28,018 nt of DNA from RGIG8748 sp045646525 (lineage in GTDB: Bacteria > Bacillota > Clostridia > UMGS1810): the NCBI GenBank assembly GCA_045646525.1, contig JAZRKX010000015.1:1-28018 (forward strand), given 5' to 3'. Position 1 is the first letter of the stretch. The number at the start of each line of letters is the position of its first letter. The notes below the pieces were generated by a model. It was not told where the DNA came from. It saw only the letters and a list, made by a program, of their open reading frames with translations, and ran no database searches. Positions 1 to 5,421 of this stretch are shown piece after piece. The translations under genes and the position numbers were made by a program.

Positions 1-318
1 ATTTCGTGCAAATCTTGAAATTGATTTCGTGAGAATTAAGTCAATTTTACCTTTTTCGCACATTTCAATCATTCTCATGAATTCTGTACGCTTTGTATCA
101 TTTAAGCCGCTTACACCAAAATCAACAAATACATCTACCAAAGTCCAATTGGGATTACTTTCTATTTCGTTTTTATAATGCATTGTCTGAGTTTCAAGAC
201 TGTTTTCCTGCGTTTCGCTTTCTGTACTTACTCTGCAATAGGCTGCAACGTTAAGTTTGGCTTTAGTATTTTTCGCCTTTGGAAATATCGTAGCAGGTAT
301 CTCAGTTACTTTCTTCAT
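1..318 (-). CDS. Serine recombinase, N-terminal catalytic part (truncated by window edge)
   Basis: This is the first 106 codons of a serine site-specific recombinase whose gene runs off the left end of the window. The frame is open from the ATG at 318 to base 1. The start is preceded by GGAGGTGAG. Around residues 29-36 lies the resolvase nucleophile motif AAYCRVST, whose serine attacks DNA in this family. Further on come a VDFGVSGLN segment and, near the end, TKSISRFARN, both typical of the resolvase domain of large serine recombinases. Proteins of this class integrate or excise phages and conjugative elements; the DNA-binding recombinase and zinc-ribbon domains would lie outside the window. 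The start overlaps the end of the KilA-N gene by 17 bases, so the two are probably co-transcribed and translationally coupled. The family is certain; which element it serves cannot be seen. Confidence 0.9.
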   Translation of the reverse strand, partial: MKKVTEIPATIFPKAKNTKAKLNVAAYCRVSTESETQENSLETQTMHYKNEIESNPNWTLVDVFVDFGVSGLNDTKRTEFMRMIEMCEKGKIDLILTKSISRFARN

Positions 319-877
319 CTCTACTCACCTCCAGATATTTCTCTATAACATTTAGCGTTACATCAGCAGATAACCAGCACATGAAATGCATCGCAATTTC
401 TTTGTGTGCATATGTACCGCCATTCTTCCCCTGTCTTGAAACAATTCCAATAGAATTAGTTTCTTTTATCCATATTTTCGGTGTTAGAGTATTTAATTCT
501 ACTGTAACAGGACTAAACTTTTCATTGTGTTTATTCTCCCATAAAGCGAGAAAATCAACAGTGCCACTATCTCTTAACCACATTTGAATAGTGTAACCAG
601 TTGATTTTTGCGATTTGCTTCTCGCCAATTCCGTTAAAGAAATATATCCCGGATTCTGTTCTGCCAAAGTGTTTTTTATCTCTCTTTTCTTTTTTCTAAA
701 TTCAACGCCTGGATTCTGAATTCTGTTATATTTCCAGACTTCTAACTCATCATACATATTTTCTAATACTTCGTTATACACCTCCTCGCTTATAATTTCA
801 TTTTTCAATAATGGCTTCATATACTGCTCTCTTGCAATAATATACCGAAGCTGATTTTGAATTGCTGATTTGTCCAT
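302..877 (-). CDS. SHOCT-like/KilA-N domain protein
   Basis: The predicted protein has 191 residues. The start at 877 was chosen because AAAGGAG lies a few bases upstream; a further in-frame ATG at 919 lacks such a site. Residues about 1-70 are short, charged and helical (QLRYIIAREQY, LLKNEIISEEVYNEVL) and resemble the SHOCT-like segments often found beside recombinases. Residues about 75-180 match the KilA-N domain: GYISLTELAR, SGTVDFLALWE, PKIWIKETNSIGIV and GGTYAHKEIA followed by a CWLSAD segment. KilA-N is a DNA-binding module of phages and large DNA viruses, sometimes acting as antirepressor or regulator. The gene sits between a stand-alone recombinase-domain gene and the catalytic recombinase part, overlapping the latter by 17 bases. 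An accessory or regulatory role in recombination is inference from position. The KilA-N call is firm; the N-terminal assignment is tentative. Confidence 0.85.
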   Translation of the reverse strand: MDKSAIQNQLRYIIAREQYMKPLLKNEIISEEVYNEVLENMYDELEVWKYNRIQNPGVEFRKKKREIKNTLAEQNPGYISLTELARSKSQKSTGYTIQMWLRDSGTVDFLALWENKHNEKFSPVTVELNTLTPKIWIKETNSIGIVSRQGKNGGTYAHKEIAMHFMCWLSADVTLNVIEKYLEVSRDEESN

Positions 878-940
878 AGCTAATTCTCCTTTCATTTTGG
901 TAATAGTATTATATAACAAATCAGCAATTTCATCGTTATT

Positions 941-1375
941 CTAACTTCTGATATACCTGCAACGTGATTCTTTTTCAATAGATGCTTCGATAAATTTTTC
1001 GATTGGAATAATATAATCTAAATACTTACTGTTATTTATCGTCTTGTCGATTACGTCCCTCGTCCATCTATCTTTTCCAGATGGAGACTTAATTCCCCTG
1101 CTAAACAATTCTGTTTGAATGTCCTGCAAGCTGTGACCATTGATCGCCATGCCATAAATCATTCTTACTACTTCTGCTTCAGCATCTTTAATATAAACAA
1201 AGCCTTCCTCATCTCGGCCGAAGCCATAGCATATTCTACCGAACTTTCTTGATTCGTATAAATTTAATCTCTTCATTTCTGTATTCTCCTTTTCGTTATA
1301 ATTTTTAATTGTTGAATTAGTTTTCATTTTATCAACTCCTTTATTAAAATCTTTTTTAATTATCTTTTGTTTCAT
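941..1375 (-). CDS. Stand-alone recombinase-domain protein (no catalytic resolvase domain)
   Basis: The protein has up to 144 residues. From about residue 43 it resembles the middle 'Recombinase' DNA-binding domain of large serine recombinases: FGRICYGFGRDEEG, then DAEAEVVRMIYGMA, GHSLQDIQTELFSRGI, SPSGKDRWTRDVI and INNSKYLDY. There is no N-terminal catalytic serine domain and no C-terminal zinc ribbon or coiled coil, so it cannot cut DNA alone. Three in-frame ATGs (1375, 1327, 1276) each have an AGGAG-type site at suitable spacing; I keep the first, which has AGGAGG. The first 40 residues are Lys/Asn-rich and look like leader or linker. It lies 63 bases upstream of the KilA-N gene and is probably in the same transcript. 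It may be an accessory directionality or DNA-binding subunit, or a decayed piece of a full recombinase. Function is inferred. Confidence 0.75.
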   Translation of the reverse strand: MKQKIIKKDFNKGVDKMKTNSTIKNYNEKENTEMKRLNLYESRKFGRICYGFGRDEEGFVYIKDAEAEVVRMIYGMAINGHSLQDIQTELFSRGIKSPSGKDRWTRDVIDKTINNSKYLDYIIPIEKFIEASIEKESRCRYIRS

Positions 1376-1400
1376 TCTAATTCCTCCTTTGCGTAAATAA

Positions 1401-1434
1401 AAAGCACATCTTGATTTTACTCAAAATGTGCTTT
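1401..1434 (-). terminator. Hairpin in the leader of the recombinase-domain gene
   Basis: AAAGCACAT (1401-1409) pairs with ATGTGCTTT (1426-1434), and an inner TTGA/TCAA pair (1411-1414 with 1421-1424) extends the stem past one mismatch. Read on the minus strand the stem is followed by a T-rich stretch (TTTTTATTT) and then, after a few bases, by the ribosome site of the gene at 1375. It could be an intrinsic terminator or attenuator for read-through from upstream. T-rich DNA also follows on the plus strand, so it could work both ways. Whether it acts in transcription is inference. Confidence 0.5.
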
Positions 1435-1457
1435 CAATTTTTTATTCTTAAATTTTT

Positions 1458-1478
1458 AAACATCACTATTGTAATGTT
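1458..1478. repeat. 21-bp imperfect palindrome, copy 1
   Basis: This 21-bp stretch starts with AAACATCACTAT and ends with AATGTT. It matches the stretch at 1575-1595 at 17 of 21 positions in the same orientation. Both copies have AACAT/ATGTT arms, the typical layout of a dimeric repressor site. The pair brackets the gap upstream of the recombinase-domain gene. Operator function is inference. Confidence 0.45.
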
Positions 1479-1560
1479 TTGTTCATCCCATCCCATTCGC
1501 CAGCTCAAACCCCACTCGACAATTCTACCAATTTGCGATCAATTTCCTTGTTAAATTTGC

Positions 1561-1612
1561 ATATAAAAAGAGGCAAACATTACTATAACAATGTTATAAA
1601 AAATGTTTGTCT
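1561..1612 (-). terminator. Intrinsic terminator after the gene at 1645-2181
   Basis: AGGCAAACATT (1571-1581) pairs over 11 positions, with one G-T wobble, with AATGTTTGTCT (1602-1612). Inside it a second stem, TATAAC (1584-1589) with GTTATA (1593-1598), closes a 3-base loop. On the minus strand the stem is followed at once by CTTTTTATAT. It starts about 33 bases beyond the stop at 1645. Stem plus U-tract in this place is the standard form of a rho-independent terminator. Confidence 0.75.
1575..1595. repeat. 21-bp imperfect palindrome, copy 2
   Basis: This is the second copy of the element at 1458-1478: AAACATTACTAT followed by AACAATGTT, 17 of 21 positions identical. It lies inside the terminator hairpin at 1571-1612, so part of its symmetry may simply serve the terminator. 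Repetition in the same orientation 117 bases away still suggests a protein-binding site. Confidence 0.4.
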
Positions 1613-1644
1613 CCTTATAGTTTATATCAAGTTAAGACTAAAAA

Positions 1645-2181
1645 TTATAGATTAAGCTTTCGTCTATTTTGCCTTGTATAAGGAATAGCTTCAATATTAG
1701 TTTCAATAAACTCTACTACAACATTAGCATAGTCAATCCAATCTGCATCTTCGTCCAATATTACTTCGTCGACACCCAAATAACAATACCCACTTTTGCA
1801 GGGAATCATTAAAGAAGCATACTTGCCTTGTATATCATCCCAACCAAGGTGTATATTTCTTTTGCCTTTGATTGCTTTTTTGAATCCTTTAATTCCATAA
1901 TATTTTTCCTCAAAAGTATTCTTTCCAGAAAAATCATTGTATGGCTTATGCTTATCCCATTGCTCAATACCATATCGAATTTTTTCTGCCAATTCTTCTT
2001 TCGTATACGGATATTTCAATTCAATAGGATAATATGCTGTACAAAACCATGGCTCGTCCGATATGGAACCATCTGCTAATTCTAACGGCTCCTTTGCCTC
2101 ACTATGTGGAAAAATCACTATGTCTTTTTCTTCATTTACATAAATGTCAATATATCTAAAATCTTGTAAATTAACTTTCAT
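1645..2181 (-). CDS. Uncharacterised protein
   Basis: A 178-residue protein that I do not recognise. The start at 2181 is preferred because an AAAGGAAATGGAAG purine run lies upstream; the frame is open to 2205. It is soluble, with no signal peptide or membrane segment. It is acidic and rich in aromatic residues: beta-like segments YIDIYVNEEKDIVIF and WFCTAYYPIELKYPY, a helix KEELAEKIRYGIEQWDKH, then a KGFKKAIKGKRN basic stretch and an acidic VILDEDADWIDY segment. The size, the acidic single-domain form and the isolated position in an accessory block are like immunity proteins of polymorphic toxin systems, but no specific family motif supports this. It is followed by a good terminator at 1561-1612. 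It shares upstream sequence boxes with the other orphan gene at 3508-4065. Confidence 0.65.
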   Translation of the reverse strand: MKVNLQDFRYIDIYVNEEKDIVIFPHSEAKEPLELADGSISDEPWFCTAYYPIELKYPYTKEELAEKIRYGIEQWDKHKPYNDFSGKNTFEEKYYGIKGFKKAIKGKRNIHLGWDDIQGKYASLMIPCKSGYCYLGVDEVILDEDADWIDYANVVVEFIETNIEAIPYTRQNRRKLNL

Positions 2182-2202
2182 TCTTCCATTTCCTTTCGAC
2201 AA

Positions 2203-2238
2203 CATTCGACATCCTTACTAGACTCGTGTCAAGTCAGG
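2203..2238. repeat. Shared upstream boxes, copy A
   Basis: Two boxes, CATTCGACAT (2203-2212) and GACTCGTGTCAAGTCAGG (2221-2238), recur exactly and in the same order at 4087-4119. The spacer is 8 bases here and 5 in the other copy. Each pair lies directly upstream of an orphan gene of unknown function. On the minus strand the long box contains TTGACA, but no matching -10 box sits 16-18 bases beyond, so I do not call a promoter. Confidence 0.7.
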
Positions 2239-2239
2239 T

Positions 2240-2383
2240 GAACAGTGAATAATAGGACCCACTATTTTCTGTTCTTTTTTTGGGCTGTCGAGGACGCCAG
2301 CCCCTACAATTCTCCGAACACTTCCCGTCAGAATCCGCAGGAATACTGGATTTTCCTGCCCGATATGTAAATATTTATTATCG
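2240..2383. repeat. Cluster of four small hairpins between Fic gene and orphan gene
   Basis: Within about 145 bases there are four stem-loops. GAACAG/CTGTTC (2240-2274) is followed on the plus strand by seven T. GGGCTG/CAGCCC (2282-2303) has an inner CG/CG pair past one mismatch. GCAGGAA/TTCCTGC (2337-2359) is perfect. CGATA/TATCG (2361-2383) is the weakest. The first looks like a plus-strand terminator although no plus-strand gene lies upstream. The second resembles the GTAGGGGC-type palindromic scraps scattered in clostridial intergenic DNA, a memory-based comparison. This fills the gap between 2181 and 2412 together with the shared boxes. Confidence 0.5.
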
Positions 2384-2411
2384 GCAAACTAATTATTAAG
2401 TTTTATTGCAA

Positions 2412-3485
2412 TCAGATTTTTGCAATCCAGTGCCCATTTTTGTCAGCACCAACTCTGTCGATGATTTCTTTTTCTTTTAATTTCTTAATGTTTCTTTCTA
2501 TTGTTCTTGTTTCAACAGCTGCAAACCTTGCCATTTCTTCAATTGTTACGCTTGGGTTATTTCTTATAAGTTCAACAATCTTTATTTGCGTTTTATTTAA
2601 TTTTACCCCGACATTTACACCGACATTTTTATCGTTTACCCCGACGTTTTCAGCTTCTTTTTCTTCAAAAATATTCTGAATGTGCAAATAGCGATTTTTA
2701 AGTTCGTTAGATTCATTTAAAAGTAAATTCCTGATAAACTTTTCAAGGTATAATGTTGTTTCATGAATATTCTCTTTTAGATTGTTGTAATTCGCTCTAA
2801 CAAGCGCGTTTCTGAAATACCATGCATTCTCTGCAAATATATCATTTGTGGCATCATATCCTAATGAGCGTAAATATTTAATAAAGAAAACTGCAGTTGT
2901 TCTTGTATTACCCTCACCAAAAATATGAATCTGCCATAATCTTGATACAAAAAACGCAAGATGTTCTATAATTTCATCTGTTGAAAGTCCTTTATAGCTG
3001 AACTTCTTTTCCTGCTCAAAATCGTATTCAAGTGTCTGACGAAGTTCGGCAGCATTTCCGTATAGAACTGTAGCTCCGTCAAGCACCCATTCTTTTTTTG
3101 TTATGTTATAATCGCGAATCTTTCCTGCATGCTTATAAATATCTGAGAATAATTTTTTGTGAATTCCTATATATTCACTCGGGGAAAATGTAAAGGCTTT
3201 TTCGGAAAGAATTGATGCAATTCTAACAGAAACCTTATCAGCTTCTTCTGTTCTGTCATCCTCTTCTTTTTTTGAAATCGTCTCATAATAGCTGTTTATT
3301 CGTCTTTCCGCATCTTCCATTGTGATATAACCTTCAATATTCTCAATGGCGGTCTTCACAAGTTGTTCTGATGGTTCAAGACCATCAACCGCTTGAAGAC
3401 CTATAGCTGTACTCCATGCATAGCCTTTATCTCTTTTATTTGGTTCAGATTGTTTTATATATTCTTTAAAAGGATCTTGATACAT
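2412..3485 (-). CDS. Fic-domain protein with C-terminal winged helix
   Basis: A 357-residue Fic protein; the start has AAGGGGG upstream. Fic enzymes usually transfer AMP from ATP to a hydroxyl of a target protein. The active motif is at residues 187-195, HIFGEGNTR, followed by TTAVF: the catalytic His187, Phe189, Glu191, Gly192, Asn193 and Arg195 are kept. The usual Pro after His is Ile and the usual second Gly is Thr; the Thr form is common in this subfamily. The flap segment LYGNAAEL is at 141-148. The N-terminus (IGLQAVDGLEPS, residues 28-39) matches the conserved N-terminal region of related Fic proteins; I could not place a clear S/T-xxx-E-G/N inhibitory motif. Residues 280-294 hold NVGVN-type repeats, then a winged-helix domain (about 297-357) that may bind DNA or act as a regulatory tail. 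The gene starts 22 bases after the orphan gene at 3508-4065 and probably shares its transcript. Confidence 0.92.
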   Translation of the reverse strand: MYQDPFKEYIKQSEPNKRDKGYAWSTAIGLQAVDGLEPSEQLVKTAIENIEGYITMEDAERRINSYYETISKKEEDDRTEEADKVSVRIASILSEKAFTFSPSEYIGIHKKLFSDIYKHAGKIRDYNITKKEWVLDGATVLYGNAAELRQTLEYDFEQEKKFSYKGLSTDEIIEHLAFFVSRLWQIHIFGEGNTRTTAVFFIKYLRSLGYDATNDIFAENAWYFRNALVRANYNNLKENIHETTLYLEKFIRNLLLNESNELKNRYLHIQNIFEEKEAENVGVNDKNVGVNVGVKLNKTQIKIVELIRNNPSVTIEEMARFAAVETRTIERNIKKLKEKEIIDRVGADKNGHWIAKI

Positions 3486-3507
3486 ACAATTACCCCCTTC
3501 ACGATTT

Positions 3508-4065
3508 TTATATCAATTCATTACCATTAAAATCTATTTCATAATAATTATCATTAAAATCATATAGTTTAATTCTATCTTTACACAATTCAAATGGATT
3601 TTTTCCTGATACAGAAACAAAAATATCTCTTCCTGAAAATTTCCACTTTGTATTAAAATTGAAATCAAGCATTTTTATTTCAATTTCACCGTATATTATA
3701 TATCCTGTTTCTATTTCATAAATTCCAAAATTACAACCAAAATCTTCAACATTGGTATAAAATACCAATTCACCAGTTATAACATTTATTTGTGAGATAA
3801 CATCATTTTGTAGAACGGTAAGTATGTTTCCATCAAGAATTGCACAGTTTTCATCGCAACTATAACTGTCACCAACCAGAGCTATTTTTATATTTTTATT
3901 ATCTTTAAATATTTCTATTGAAAATGCTTTATAGAATTCCCTATTATTGTTAGGATTATAGATAATATCATAATGATTATTATCTTTAGAGTCCATGACA
4001 TACGAATTATCTACGGCAATGCAAATTTCACATAGTTCATTTTTTAGTTGCATTTCTACATTCAT
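3508..4065 (-). CDS. Uncharacterised protein, beta-rich
   Basis: A protein of about 185 residues that I do not recognise. The frame is open back to 4131, but the extra N-terminus (beginning LYSPDLTRV) is translated from the shared upstream boxes and is unlikely to be real. AAGGGG touches the ATG at 4065 and lies 12 bases before the ATG at 4053, so the exact start is uncertain. The sequence is AT-rich in codons and consists of short beta-like strands separated by turns (NIKIALVGDSYSCDENCAIL, NILTVLQNDVISQINVITG, YDFNDNYYEIDFNGN), a pattern like part of a beta-propeller. No signal peptide or membrane segment is visible. It lies 22 bases upstream of the Fic gene, so a partner or modifier role is possible but is inference from position only. 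Confidence 0.6.
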   Translation of the reverse strand: MNVEMQLKNELCEICIAVDNSYVMDSKDNNHYDIIYNPNNNREFYKAFSIEIFKDNKNIKIALVGDSYSCDENCAILDGNILTVLQNDVISQINVITGELVFYTNVEDFGCNFGIYEIETGYIIYGEIEIKMLDFNFNTKWKFSGRDIFVSVSGKNPFELCKDRIKLYDFNDNYYEIDFNGNELI

Positions 4066-4086
4066 CCCCTTGCAGCAATTTTTCCT

Positions 4087-4119
4087 CATTCGACATAATT
4101 CGACTCGTGTCAAGTCAGG
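4087..4119. repeat. Shared upstream boxes, copy B
   Basis: CATTCGACAT (4087-4096) and GACTCGTGTCAAGTCAGG (4102-4119) repeat the boxes at 2203-2238 exactly. They lie between the end of the MFS gene (4139) and the start of the orphan gene (4065). This copy marks roughly where the compact metabolic run ends and the AT-rich accessory block begins. Confidence 0.7.
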
Positions 4120-4138
4120 ACTATATAACACAGAATCT

Positions 4139-5383
4139 CTACATCAACTCAGTCTTGTCAAGTTTTTTAAAATATTTTTTCATACAAAGTATACACAGTA
4201 CGCCCCCAAAGGGAAAAAGTCCTGCCGCAAGCAAGCCCGCTCTCATACCGACTTGTTCTGTAGTTATATTAAACATCGCAGAAATTTTCAAAGCAAAATC
4301 GGTAAGGCTGAATTTATCAGATACAATTCCAAGCAACTGAGGAGCAACAGACGCTCCCATATCACCGCCTGCAGCCATAAGAGCATAGACAGCCACACCT
4401 ACATTTTGAAATTTTTCTTCTACATAAATCAAAGTTCCCGGCCATAGCATAGATGTAAAAATTCCCGTCAGTGCACATGCTATAATCCCAATTACATGAC
4501 TTAATGATAAGCTTGCCATAAAATAGCAAACACTTGCACCCAGCATACCATAGAGCAAAATATTAATGATTTTTTTACCGTATTTAGAATACAGCGTTCT
4601 TCCCAGTCCCAATAATGCTGCAAACAAAGCAACGCCTATAACATCTCCATAAATTTTAGGAACTCCTATGGCATTTTCAATAAAGCCCGATGCCCATTGA
4701 GACATCGTGCATTCTGCCGCTCCGCCAAAGAATATACATAGAGTACATAGTATAATACCTTTGTTGAATATTTTTGTTTGCTTTTGTTCTCCACCGAAAT
4801 TGTCCATCTGCGGAAGCTTCGCTTTTAAAAACATTAAAAACGCTATAAACGGAACGATTGACCATAAAAGAGCAAGATACATCCAGTTTCTGCTTCCGAA
4901 AACTGATAAAAACAATGTACTTAATATTACTACACCTACTACACCCCACGCATACATCGAGTGCAGCTTGCTCATTTCGCATTCAGGGTTTTCGCTTGGG
5001 ATTGCCGCAATCACAGGGCTTATCAAAACCTCGCTTAAGCCTGATGCAACAGAAAATATTACTGTTCCTGTCACAATCCACCAAAATGCCATCTGCGGAA
5101 AAACTCTTGGTAAAACTGCGTATAATATCAATCCCGCAAACACAATAAAGGGTGTAATTCTTACCGCTTTATGTATATTGAAGTATTTGGTAAAAAATGT
5201 AAATATCAAATCGACGAACAGTTGTGTAAAAAAATTAATTACCACCAAAAAGCCGAGCAAAGTATAAGATAAATTATACATATCTTTAAATGTCAAAAAT
5301 AAAAGTGGTGATAAATTAGCCGATATTGACATTGTCACACCTGTAAGATAGCAGGCGTTTTTTGTAAGTTTGTATTTATCCAT
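4139..5383 (-). CDS. Major facilitator superfamily transporter
   Basis: A 414-residue membrane protein of the size usual for the major facilitator superfamily, with about twelve hydrophobic segments in two halves split by a charged loop near residues 190-205 (KAKLPQMDNFGGEQKQTK). Such proteins move small solutes using ion gradients. The start at 5383 has GGAGTG upstream. It lies 38 bases after the metH stop, making it the last gene of the long minus-strand run. A short basic C-terminal tail (KKYFKKLDKTE) is expected to be cytoplasmic. The substrate cannot be read from the sequence. Its position suggests export or import linked to methionine, folate or aromatic metabolism, which is only a guess. 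No clear terminator follows the stop before the accessory block. Confidence 0.85.
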   Translation of the reverse strand: MDKYKLTKNACYLTGVTMSISANLSPLLFLTFKDMYNLSYTLLGFLVVINFFTQLFVDLIFTFFTKYFNIHKAVRITPFIVFAGLILYAVLPRVFPQMAFWWIVTGTVIFSVASGLSEVLISPVIAAIPSENPECEMSKLHSMYAWGVVGVVILSTLFLSVFGSRNWMYLALLWSIVPFIAFLMFLKAKLPQMDNFGGEQKQTKIFNKGIILCTLCIFFGGAAECTMSQWASGFIENAIGVPKIYGDVIGVALFAALLGLGRTLYSKYGKKIINILLYGMLGASVCYFMASLSLSHVIGIIACALTGIFTSMLWPGTLIYVEEKFQNVGVAVYALMAAGGDMGASVAPQLLGIVSDKFSLTDFALKISAMFNITTEQVGMRAGLLAAGLFPFGGVLCILCMKKYFKKLDKTELM

Positions 5384-5421
5384 GTTAATTTTTTCACTCC
5401 ACTTCGTGTTTATTTTATATT

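Noticed and set aside
2221..2238. TTGACA inside the shared 18-bp box as a promoter -35 element
   Set aside because: Neither copy has a TATAAT-like box 16 to 18 bases further on the minus strand.
4066..4131. N-terminal extension of the orphan gene at 3508 (reads SPDLTRV)
   Set aside because: It is a translation of the shared upstream boxes, which in the other copy contain a stop in the same frame, and no ribosome site precedes it.
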